Made by a program: the position numbers and the translations under genes | The notes under the pieces: model-generated | Databases searched by the model: none | What the model was told of the DNA's origin: nothing | What the model saw: only the letters and a program-made list of their open reading frames with translations | In this document: positions 1 to 5,075 of the stretch, piece after piece | Position numbering within the stretch: position 1 is the first letter of the stretch | Layout of the letters: the number at the start of each line of letters is the position of its first letter | Source of the DNA: a virus | Length of the DNA stretch: 23,232 nt | Virus record (IMG/VR): IMGVR_UViG_3300001352_000088 | Span: 1 to 23,232 of that record | Reading direction: 5' to 3' (one strand)

Positions 1-610
1 GAATATCAAACATACGGATATACCAGCCAGTAATAATATCTGGCGTGTTATTTCTCCAGTATTCCATAAACTGAGCAAGCAATTCAATTTCAGAATTACA
101 CTTGCGATACTGGATAATTTTATCTTTATGTTCACTATTTTCTACATTCCAATCACCAAGACCCCAAGCATGATAAACATTACTTTGATTAGATTTTAAT
201 GCAATAGAAATAATTGGATGTTCTGCAACATCCGGTTCTGGAAAGCCATCGTCCGAAGCAACTTCAATATCAAAATTGGAAATGTTAACGAGGTTTCTAT
301 CAAATGTAATATCATCCGGAAATTTTTCGGTAATAAATTGTTGAGCGTAATTAGTATTTCCATATACACTAAAGTTATCTACATCTTTATATTGAGCAAC
401 AAATTGATATGCGTCATTCATATTATCAAATGTAATAGGCGCAACACGCACGCCGTCCAAAGAACGAAGTTCATCCTCTGGTTTAGTGCTTCTTATATAA
501 AGAGTAGGTTTAAATTTATGCTTAGTCTCAATCCGAGCACCGCTTTGATTAACTCCTCTATACAGAATTTGATTACCGTGTTTAAAAACTGATGTATAAA
601 ATGGTTTCAA
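1..610 (-). CDS. 43: DNA polymerase gp43, N-terminal part (runs off the window)
   Basis: Family B replicative DNA polymerase; the window holds the first 203 residues, covering the N-terminal domain and the beginning of the 3'-5' exonuclease domain. The Exo I motif FDIEV (D114, E116) and the start of Exo II (TGWYIRMFDI, D202) align with the T4 gp43 segments CDIEV and TGWNIEGFDI. The start must be TTG at 608-610, because an in-frame TAA immediately precedes it and a GGAGAAG ribosome binding site lies a few bases upstream. The next in-frame ATG is about 60 codons inside. The Exo II Asn found in T4 and most family B enzymes is Tyr197 here. The gene follows a terminator and a late-type TATAAATA box. 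Family assignment is confident; the catalytic polymerase domain lies outside the window. Confidence 0.93.
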   Translation of the reverse strand, partial: MKPFYTSVFKHGNQILYRGVNQSGARIETKHKFKPTLYIRSTKPEDELRSLDGVRVAPITFDNMNDAYQFVAQYKDVDNFSVYGNTNYAQQFITEKFPDDITFDRNLVNISNFDIEVASDDGFPEPDVAEHPIISIALKSNQSNVYHAWGLGDWNVENSEHKDKIIQYRKCNSEIELLAQFMEYWRNNTPDIITGWYIRMFDI

Positions 611-642
611 TTAACTTCTCCATATGGGATGGTATCATAATA

Positions 643-650
643 TATTTATA
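643..650 (-). promoter_or_regulatory. Candidate T4-type late promoter for gp43
   Basis: The minus strand reads TATAAATA, the T4 late-promoter box recognised by gp55-bearing RNA polymerase, 33 bases before the gp43 TTG codon. It sits in a very AT-rich run of TTA triplets, so chance occurrence is possible. Confidence 0.45.
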
Positions 651-665
651 TTATTATTATTATAG

Positions 666-693
666 CATAAAAGGGGGGCATTGAACACCCCCC
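666..693 (-). terminator. Rho-independent terminator after the 73-aa gene
   Basis: On the minus strand GGGGGG, a 9-base loop and CCCCCC are followed by TTTTAT. It lies just downstream of the 73-aa gene and separates it from gp43, so gp43 probably needs its own promoter or read-through. Confidence 0.85.
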
Positions 694-711
694 AATTAAT
701 ATTAGTATTAG

Positions 712-933
712 TTATGTTTTACTTGAAACAAAGCTATACATTTCTTTAGCTTTTTCCATCAATTCATCCACTGAATACATCTGGTAAGACTCTTGAATAT
801 CTTCAAGGCTCTTCTTACCTTTTTCCATCATTGCTTCAGCAAACTGAACATTAATTTGCTGCTGTTGATCCATGTACTCTTTTGCAAGTTGCAGCATATC
901 TGCACGGATCTCGAATGGGTTTTTATTAGTCAT
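712..933 (-). CDS. Small conserved T4-like phage protein, 73 aa
   Basis: A short, charged, largely helical protein beginning MTNKNPFEIRADML, with a Gln-rich stretch (QQQQ) near residue 25. I recognise the NPFEIR opening as typical of a small protein of unknown function carried near gene 43 in marine T4-like phages; this is from memory, not a search. An AAGGAG ribosome binding site precedes the ATG. It has no signal peptide or membrane segment. It is the last gene before a strong terminator. Function unknown. Confidence 0.75.
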   Translation of the reverse strand: MTNKNPFEIRADMLQLAKEYMDQQQQINVQFAEAMMEKGKKSLEDIQESYQMYSVDELMEKAKEMYSFVSSKT

Positions 934-977
934 AATAGACTCCTTTGTGTGTTATGTGTTTACATGCATAGATCTTC

Positions 978-987
978 GTATTTAATA
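978..987 (-). promoter_or_regulatory. Candidate variant late promoter (TATTAAATAC)
   Basis: The minus strand reads TATTAAATAC, 45 bases upstream of the 73-aa gene. The same ten bases occur upstream of the cytochrome c gene, and they resemble the TATAAATAC box upstream of hsp20 with one extra base. Function is inferred only. Confidence 0.25.
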
Positions 988-1014
988 GTATGAGCCCTAT
1001 GCTGACTCGCGCTA

Positions 1015-1227
1015 TTATTTCGGGAAGTACTTGTTAAGAATTTCCATATGATCTTCATATTTTGCCATCTCCTCAAGTTCTTTTTCAATTGCGTCCATAA
1101 CATCAGAGTGTTCGCCAACTCCAACTGGATTTGTTAAATAGATTTCAATATTCATTTTATGTTTTTCAACATGTGCTTTAGCATGATCATATGCTGCATT
1201 AATCATTTGCAATCTTAGTGTTGTCAT
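1015..1227 (-). CDS. Small conserved phage protein, 70 aa
   Basis: An acidic helical protein with the central segment NIEIYLTNPVGVGEHSDVMD and a C-terminal helix rich in Glu and Lys. I recall similar short proteins (HKMN..IYL.NPVGVGEH) in marine T4-like phages, with no assigned function. The ATG overlaps the TGA of the upstream cytochrome c gene as ATGA, which suggests translational coupling, and GGGAG provides a ribosome binding site. No heme, metal or membrane motif is visible. The coupling makes co-expression with the cytochrome likely but does not show a shared function. Confidence 0.75.
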   Translation of the reverse strand: MTTLRLQMINAAYDHAKAHVEKHKMNIEIYLTNPVGVGEHSDVMDAIEKELEEMAKYEDHMEILNKYFPK

Positions 1228-1589
1228 TGTTTTACTCCCATTGATTGTAGATATTCAATAATAACTTGGCGCCCAGATTCTTTCTTTTCTTTGAAATTCA
1301 TCTTAGTACCTTTAACCAGTTTTTTAGAATTGGTTAGCCACTTATCTATAAGCTCAGGAGTCCATTGGGGGTTTTCTTCTGCCCATGCTAATAGTTTTTT
1401 ACTATAACGATAATCTTCATTTGTTGCTACGCCACGATTCATAACATTCCATAGGTTTGGTCCAGCGCCGTTTTTTGCGCCTTCTTCAATACTATGACAA
1501 GATGCACATTTTCTAAATGCTTTATCAGCATGCGCTGCGGAACCTGTTACGATAAAAAAAGCAATAAATGCTACTAAGTTTTTAGTCAT
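1224..1589 (-). CDS. Secreted class I cytochrome c (121 aa)
   Basis: The first 21 residues form a Sec signal peptide: MTKN, a hydrophobic core, then AHA before Asp22, a signal peptidase I type site. The mature part is about 100 residues. The covalent heme motif is CASCH (C28, C31, H32), GPNLW follows at 43-47, and the sixth heme ligand is most likely Met97 in KGTKMNF. WLTNSKKLVKGTKM closely resembles the c2/mitochondrial-type class I cytochromes of proteobacteria. The predicted role is a soluble periplasmic electron carrier, matured by the host cytochrome c assembly system. GAGAGGA is a good ribosome binding site. The gene follows a terminator and overlaps the 70-aa gene. All key residues are present, so it looks functional. 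It is unusual for a phage and probably an acquired metabolic gene. Confidence 0.93.
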   Translation of the reverse strand: MTKNLVAFIAFFIVTGSAAHADKAFRKCASCHSIEEGAKNGAGPNLWNVMNRGVATNEDYRYSKKLLAWAEENPQWTPELIDKWLTNSKKLVKGTKMNFKEKKESGRQVIIEYLQSMGVKQ

Positions 1590-1612
1590 ATTATATTTCC
1601 TCTCAATGCTTA

Positions 1613-1622
1613 GTATTTAATA
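1613..1622 (-). promoter_or_regulatory. Candidate variant late promoter upstream of cytochrome c
   Basis: The minus strand reads TATTAAATAC between the upstream terminator and the cytochrome c ATG (24 bases away). The identical box occurs at 978-987. Because a terminator precedes the gene, some promoter is expected here, and this is the best candidate. Confidence 0.3.
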
Positions 1623-1628
1623 TTCTGT

Positions 1629-1660
1629 AAAATAAATTGGGAGGCTAACCGTGGCCTCCC
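1629..1660 (-). terminator. Rho-independent terminator after the DUF1127/57-aa pair
   Basis: On the minus strand GGGAGGC, an 8-base loop and GCCTCCC are followed by AATTTATTTT. It closes the hsp20-DUF1127-57-aa unit and insulates the cytochrome c gene. Confidence 0.8.
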
Positions 1661-1683
1661 GCGCACTTATTAAGTAGTGACCC

Positions 1684-1857
1684 TTACTTTTGAAGCTTGG
1701 CGTATTCCATCATACACTTTTTAGCTTCTTCATGAAAACCATGATTAGCCAAATGAGCTGCTGCTCTAGCATAGCCAATCATTTCCAGTTTATTCATAAT
1801 ATTCTTACCAAGACCGGCAAAGGGACTGGCAATATAGTTATATGTAATAGCAACCAT
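1684..1857 (-). CDS. Small basic/helical protein, 57 aa, partner of DUF1127 gene
   Basis: I start the gene at the ATG at 1855-1857 because GGGAGAG lies just upstream; a longer frame from 1899 lacks a good ribosome binding site and overlaps the DUF1127 gene. The protein has the helical core GYARAAAHLANHGFHEEAKK, a pattern (ARAA..LA..G...EA) I associate with small proteobacterial proteins encoded beside DUF1127 genes; that link is from memory and weak. It starts one base after the DUF1127 stop codon, so the two are surely co-translated. There is no signal peptide. Function unknown; a short RNA- or protein-binding helical hairpin is a guess. Confidence 0.65.
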   Translation of the reverse strand: MVAITYNYIASPFAGLGKNIMNKLEMIGYARAAAHLANHGFHEEAKKCMMEYAKLQK

Positions 1858-1858
1858 G

Positions 1859-2119
1859 TTACACTCTCCCACGAATTTTGCCATGGTAATCACTAACATT
1901 TTGATTAGCTATGGTATAAATATCACCACGACTAATACCAATGTCAGATAATTCAGCGTTTGAAAGTTTATTCAACTCCTGAATAGTTTTAGCAACATCT
2001 CTTGCCATACGGTACGAAGCGTGAAGCTTAGTTAAGTAATTGCTAACAACGCTAAAGAGTTGTACGACTGGGGTGATTACCGTCAGTTTCGGTAAGTAGT
2101 TGGTTATTGTGTGTGTCAT
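1859..2119 (-). CDS. DUF1127 (YjiS-like) small protein, 86 aa
   Basis: The C-terminal half carries the DUF1127 signature: ELNKLSNAELSDIGISRGDI, matching the family pattern L..L.D.EL.DIG.SR.DI. Start chosen at the ATG at 2117-2119 with GAGG upstream; an alternative ATG seven codons earlier lacks a ribosome binding site. In alphaproteobacteria, members of this family have been reported as small RNA-binding regulators affecting RNA turnover and nutrient genes; transferring that role to the phage is inference. The N-terminal 40 residues are variable and partly hydrophobic. The first 68 bases overlap the 3' end of hsp20 in another frame. The 57-aa gene follows after one base. Confidence 0.82.
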   Translation of the reverse strand: MTHTITNYLPKLTVITPVVQLFSVVSNYLTKLHASYRMARDVAKTIQELNKLSNAELSDIGISRGDIYTIANQNVSDYHGKIRGRV

Positions 2120-2540
2120 TTTGACCCTCGTTTTTTCCAATTGAAATTATACGAGGACGCTGATTTTCTGGGACAACATATTTCAGTTCAACTGCTAGAA
2201 TGCCATCTTGAATATCTGCTCCATGCACGTAAACGTGCTCAGACAGCCTAAAGGTGCGTTTAAATTTCTTCGTAGAAATACCACGGTGAATAAACTCACG
2301 ACCCTTTGAAATGTGATCCCCCATTACTGTTAATGTTCGGTCTTTGACCTCAATTGACAGTTCATCTTTTGAAAACCCCGCAACAGCCAATTCGATTAGA
2401 TAATTATCTTCATCAGTTTTGATTATGTTGTGGGGTGGATAATGATCATTAGCATGTTTAGCAACATGATCAAGCTCATTAAATAAATGGTCAAAACCAA
2501 TAAATGAGCCACGGGGGAATAAATTTTGAACGCCTGTCAT
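2052..2540 (-). CDS. hsp20: Small heat shock protein Hsp20 (alpha-crystallin), 162 aa
   Basis: ATP-independent holdase chaperone, common in marine T4-like phages, where it is thought to assist virion protein folding. The alpha-crystallin domain runs from about residue 38 to 130: ELAVAGFSKDELSIEVKDR is the first conserved block, and ADIQDGILAVEL matches the A...GvL signature. The C-terminal IxI-type motif is RIISI. After it comes a 28-residue polar tail (GKNEGQND and onward), most of which is encoded where the gene overlaps the DUF1127 frame, so the tail may be a late extension. An AAAGGAG ribosome binding site precedes the ATG, and a sigma70-like promoter plus a late box lie 60-100 bases upstream. 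In many related phages hsp20 likewise sits between regA and 43. Confidence 0.93.
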   Translation of the reverse strand: MTGVQNLFPRGSFIGFDHLFNELDHVAKHANDHYPPHNIIKTDEDNYLIELAVAGFSKDELSIEVKDRTLTVMGDHISKGREFIHRGISTKKFKRTFRLSEHVYVHGADIQDGILAVELKYVVPENQRPRIISIGKNEGQNDTHNNQLLTETDGNHPSRTTL

Positions 2541-2598
2541 AGTTTTCTCCTTTTACAAGCAAGATTGTTAAGTAACCGGTCTATCCGCATTACCATTG

Positions 2599-2636
2599 TA
2601 TTTATATAGTATAACATATTTCAGCTATAATGTAAA
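2599..2636 (-). promoter_or_regulatory. Overlapping sigma70-like and late promoters for hsp20
   Basis: On the minus strand TTTACA (2631-2636), a 17-base spacer and TATACT (2608-2613) form a near-consensus sigma70 promoter. TATAAATA (2599-2606) follows two bases later, a T4 late box. The predicted 5' untranslated region is about 60 bases. The pair would allow hsp20 to be expressed both early and late. Confidence 0.7.
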
Positions 2637-2645
2637 TAATTTTTT

Positions 2646-3395
2646 TTAATTTTTTATGATTTTATCAAATAAATTTTGATTATTTGAAGATACTACATAA
2701 GAATATTTTGCGCATATAAGAGGTATATCTAATGTTTGTAAACGCTCTACTTCTTTAATTAAAGCAAATAATCTACCGATTGGATTTTTTATAGAATCAA
2801 ATTCATAATTAATATAAGGCATAAATTTAAACCCCAAATCTTCCATTAATGGTTTAATATTTGGTATTGAGTACCATAGCATGGGGTGGCCAGTATATAA
2901 TCCGCGAATTATTTTATTACTAATAATATTATTTTCTATAGGAACGTATATACTACTTTTTCTATATCGTTGATTTAAAAAAATAGTACGCGATTTTTCA
3001 AAATTCCATTCTTCGATCCGCTTACCATCTTTTTCAAAATTAACTGATTTAAAATATCCTTTAGGAATAGCAGTAGCTCTACAAAAAGAAAGAATATCAT
3101 AAGAATATAAATCATCGTGATTTCTATAGTTTAACCAATCATAAGTTCGGCCGCGATCTATGGAATTCTTAATATATGTTGAACAAATATTATCATCTAA
3201 TATTTTTTTATTTTTCTTTAAAAACTCTATATAGGCTCTAGTTGTAAAAGGTCTATTATATCCAATTGTATTAAAATTAAATAAAAACCGATGGTCATAT
3301 TGTCTAAAAATATCATATCGAAAAGTACTTTGATCTGGAACTAAAGCCAAAGCTTTTCCATAACTAGTAATTAAACCCTTAATATCAAATTTCAT
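2646..3395 (-). CDS. Glycosyltransferase-like phage protein, 249 aa (tentative)
   Basis: Not assigned by a clear catalytic motif. The C-terminal half (about 150-230), with NKIIRGLYTGHPMLWYSIPN, the nearby LGFKFMPYINYEFD, and then NPIGRL...IKEVERL, resembles the end of a phage protein family with the pattern K...P...G.P...LGF.TF....DE.YD...R...I..IE. That family is often annotated as hypothetical or as a glycosyltransferase in marine T4-like genomes. No DxD motif is obvious. The protein is basic, Tyr/Asn/Ile-rich and soluble. It follows the zinc microprotein by 22 bases and has a TATAAATC box just upstream, and it carries no strong ribosome binding site. A role in sugar transfer to DNA or the cell surface would be inference. 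Confidence 0.55.
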   Translation of the reverse strand: MKFDIKGLITSYGKALALVPDQSTFRYDIFRQYDHRFLFNFNTIGYNRPFTTRAYIEFLKKNKKILDDNICSTYIKNSIDRGRTYDWLNYRNHDDLYSYDILSFCRATAIPKGYFKSVNFEKDGKRIEEWNFEKSRTIFLNQRYRKSSIYVPIENNIISNKIIRGLYTGHPMLWYSIPNIKPLMEDLGFKFMPYINYEFDSIKNPIGRLFALIKEVERLQTLDIPLICAKYSYVVSSNNQNLFDKIIKN

Positions 3396-3403
3396 AATAT
3401 ACC

Positions 3404-3411
3404 GATTTATA
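3404..3411 (-). promoter_or_regulatory. Weak late-type box (TATAAATC)
   Basis: The minus strand reads TATAAATC, one base off the T4 late consensus, 9 bases before the ATG of the 249-aa gene. It is too close to leave room for a normal leader, so it is a low-confidence call. Confidence 0.2.
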
Positions 3412-3417
3412 AAAAAA

Positions 3418-3489
3418 TTATCTTTTCACTCTACAATGCGGACAAAAATTATCTTGACCTAGATCTGTCATACATTCCGGACAAGTCAT
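3418..3489 (-). CDS. 23-aa double-CxxC zinc-ribbon microprotein
   Basis: A short frame starting ATG at 3487-3489 encodes a 23-residue protein. It has two CxxC knuckles, CPEC (C3, C6) and CPHC (C16, C19), separated by nine residues, and ends in a basic tail (RVKR). This spacing is that of a minimal zinc ribbon. The ATG overlaps the regA stop codon as ATGA, the coupling arrangement used by several real gene pairs in this window, which argues strongly that it is translated. It ends 22 bases before the 249-aa gene. It could help RegA bind RNA or act on a host polymerase or nuclease; that is speculation. I do not recognise a named homologue. Confidence 0.7.
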   Translation of the reverse strand: MTCPECMTDLGQDNFCPHCRVKR

Positions 3490-3896
3490 TTTTTACCAAT
3501 ATTATATTTTGGACAGAGTTCCCATTTATCTTTATCTTTAAATGGAATAATTTTTATATGACGTAATGGAGATACTGGAGTTGCCAATTCAGCATTTACA
3601 ATTTCAATCAATCCCCAATCAGACATTAATGTAGCAATTGTATTTCTACGGGCTACATCACTTTCTTCAAGATTTGATTTTTTGCCGTCCAAAAGAAATA
3701 ATTCTTTGAAATGTACAATAAAATATCTGCCTTGTTTATGCAAAATATGGCAAGACTGAAATAGTTTATTTTCTTTTTTTGATGCAATACCAATTCTAGT
3801 GAGGGTTTCTCGAATCTTTAAAAAATCATCGGGCTCGGCAATAGTGATTTCGAGCATCATCTCGGGAGACCACTGCGCAATTTTATTATCTTCCAT
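3486..3896 (-). CDS. regA: Translational repressor RegA, 136 aa
   Basis: RNA-binding protein that blocks ribosome binding on early phage mRNAs. From residue 14 it aligns along its length with T4 RegA: MLEITIAEPDDFLKIRETLT, then QSCHILHKQGRYFIVHFKEL, then DWGLIEIV, then KWELCPKYNIG at the C-terminus. The T4 protein begins at the equivalent of Met13/Met14, so the first 12 residues may be an extension or an annotation artefact; neither candidate ATG has a strong ribosome binding site. The gene lies between gp62 and the microprotein, matching the 44-62-regA order of T4. A late-type TATAAATA box lies 73 bases upstream. In T4 RegA represses its own translation; nothing here tests that. Confidence 0.93.
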   Translation of the reverse strand: MEDNKIAQWSPEMMLEITIAEPDDFLKIRETLTRIGIASKKENKLFQSCHILHKQGRYFIVHFKELFLLDGKKSNLEESDVARRNTIATLMSDWGLIEIVNAELATPVSPLRHIKIIPFKDKDKWELCPKYNIGKK

Positions 3897-3968
3897 TCAA
3901 TCAATCCATATCTTTTTATTTGTTATTATATACTATTACTAAAGCATATTATTGTTGCCTATATGGAT

Positions 3969-3976
3969 TATTTATA
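3969..3976 (-). promoter_or_regulatory. Candidate T4-type late promoter upstream of regA
   Basis: The minus strand reads TATAAATA in the 92-base gap between gp62 and regA. The predicted leader would be about 65 bases. The rest of this gap is AT-rich with no hairpin that I can support. Confidence 0.45.
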
Positions 3977-3988
3977 CAAATAAAATAT

Positions 3989-4372
3989 TTAAGGTTTTCT
4001 TTTTCCACCTTTAAAAAGTTTTATTTTTATTTCAGCAAGTTGTTCTTCGGATAGTAAATCTATAATTTGATGGGCTTTTTCATTAGAATATCCATAGTAT
4101 TCTTTAATTAAATTAATATTATCTTCTTTAGATGCTTTATTCCATTTTGAGAACCGCTTTTTTTTCCGCACAATTTGTCGCAAGAAATCATATTGCAATC
4201 TACTATCCAAATGACTATATTTGTTCATTTCATTAGCAAACAATACAGTATCATAAAAATATGACAATCCGCGATTAACCATAAATGAATTATAGGCTTT
4301 TTCATCTATATCATCGCACATAATGTCGATTTTACTAGAAGTAATTGATGTCATATAATCAAAGTGATTCAT
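3989..4372 (-). CDS. 62: Clamp loader small subunit gp62, 127 aa
   Basis: Partner of gp44 in the T4-type clamp loader, which opens gp45 onto primed DNA. The segment YNSFMVNRGLSYF, then LQYDFLRQIV and RKKKRFSKWNKA, aligns with T4 gp62 (YSKFMVENALSQF, then FNYLMAAVPRGKRYGKWAK). It is shorter than the 187 residues of T4, mainly at the N-terminus. The C-terminal part is a charged helix ending KGGKRKP. Its start overlaps the 3' end of the sulfotransferase-like gene by 14 bases. Unlike in T4, it is not adjacent to gene 44. Confidence 0.85.
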   Translation of the reverse strand: MNHFDYMTSITSSKIDIMCDDIDEKAYNSFMVNRGLSYFYDTVLFANEMNKYSHLDSRLQYDFLRQIVRKKKRFSKWNKASKEDNINLIKEYYGYSNEKAHQIIDLLSEEQLAEIKIKLFKGGKRKP

Positions 4373-5036
4373 TAATTTTTTCCCATTGCGAGTGTGCTGC
4401 TATTTCAATTTCTTTTTTTACTTCTGGCCAATCGTCAATTAAATCTGTTTTTTGACTCAAATCTTTTGAAAGTTTACTTGCTTTGCTTGGATCAAAAGAA
4501 GATATCATTGATGGTGTTATAATCTTTATATTATTTGATAAAAACTTCACTATAGTATTAAGGCGAATAAACGCGTTAACATGCCGGGTATAATATCTAA
4601 TAGCATCAAAAGATTCCTCGCGCGTTACTGGTTTTTTTAATTGAGCATAAAAATCTGTTGGTGTTAATACAGCATTAACTGATTTATTAATAAGTTTTAA
4701 ATTCCAATACTTTCCAGTCTCACCAGTGGTATCTCTATTAGTCATAGCGACGGAAATTATAAAAGAAGTATAGCACTCTAAATAAGTGGGTGGTTTTATA
4801 ATTAATATTTTATTATTAGAAAGAATATTATCTATATTATATTTTTCGTTATGATCGAAATAATCTAATGGCTGTAATTTTGCTATGCAAGCATCAGTAG
4901 AACAAAAATCATTTAATTTATGAATATTGTACGATTTAAATAATTCATCATAACTTACCAAATTATGAATTTTAGCATAATGGCGTATTACAAAAGAAGA
5001 TGCTGTTCGGGGTAAAGAAATAATAGTGGTGTTCAT
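4359..5036 (-). CDS. Sulfotransferase-like protein, 225 aa (tentative)
   Basis: The N-terminus, TTIISLPRTASSFVIRHYAK, is a beta strand followed by PRTASS, which matches the 5'-phosphosulfate-binding loop of PAPS-dependent sulfotransferases (P-R-T-G/A-S/T-S/T). A later segment (IKPPTYLECYTSFIIS, about residues 79-94) and the paired helices around REESFDAIRYY are compatible with that fold but are not diagnostic. Phages carry several such families, whose substrates are unknown. The gene is inserted between dexA and gene 62 and has its own sigma70-like promoter ending five bases before the ATG, so its mRNA may be nearly leaderless. There is no good ribosome binding site. The P-loop-like motif could also be a different nucleotide-binding fold. 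Confidence 0.55.
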   Translation of the reverse strand: MNTTIISLPRTASSFVIRHYAKIHNLVSYDELFKSYNIHKLNDFCSTDACIAKLQPLDYFDHNEKYNIDNILSNNKILIIKPPTYLECYTSFIISVAMTNRDTTGETGKYWNLKLINKSVNAVLTPTDFYAQLKKPVTREESFDAIRYYTRHVNAFIRLNTIVKFLSNNIKIITPSMISSFDPSKASKLSKDLSQKTDLIDDWPEVKKEIEIAAHSQWEKINESL

Positions 5037-5041
5037 TTTAT

Positions 5042-5070
5042 ATTATATCTCAAATTTAAAATTTTGTAAA
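5042..5070 (-). promoter_or_regulatory. Sigma70-like promoter for the sulfotransferase-like gene
   Basis: On the minus strand TTTACA (5065-5070), a 17-base spacer and TATAAT (5042-5047) form one of the best promoters in the window, placed in a 39-base gap. Only five bases separate the -10 box from the ATG. The text GTTTACAAA ... TTTGAGATATAAT closely resembles the rightward cassettes at 11078-11262. Confidence 0.75.
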
Positions 5071-5075
5071 CAATT

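Noticed and set aside
218-592. 124-codon plus-strand frame
   Set aside because: Entirely antisense to gp43, which has clear family motifs; composition is typical of a shadow frame.
951-990. TTTACA on the plus strand followed by TTAATA as a rightward promoter
   Set aside because: The -10 match is poor, and no plus-strand gene or cassette homology follows.
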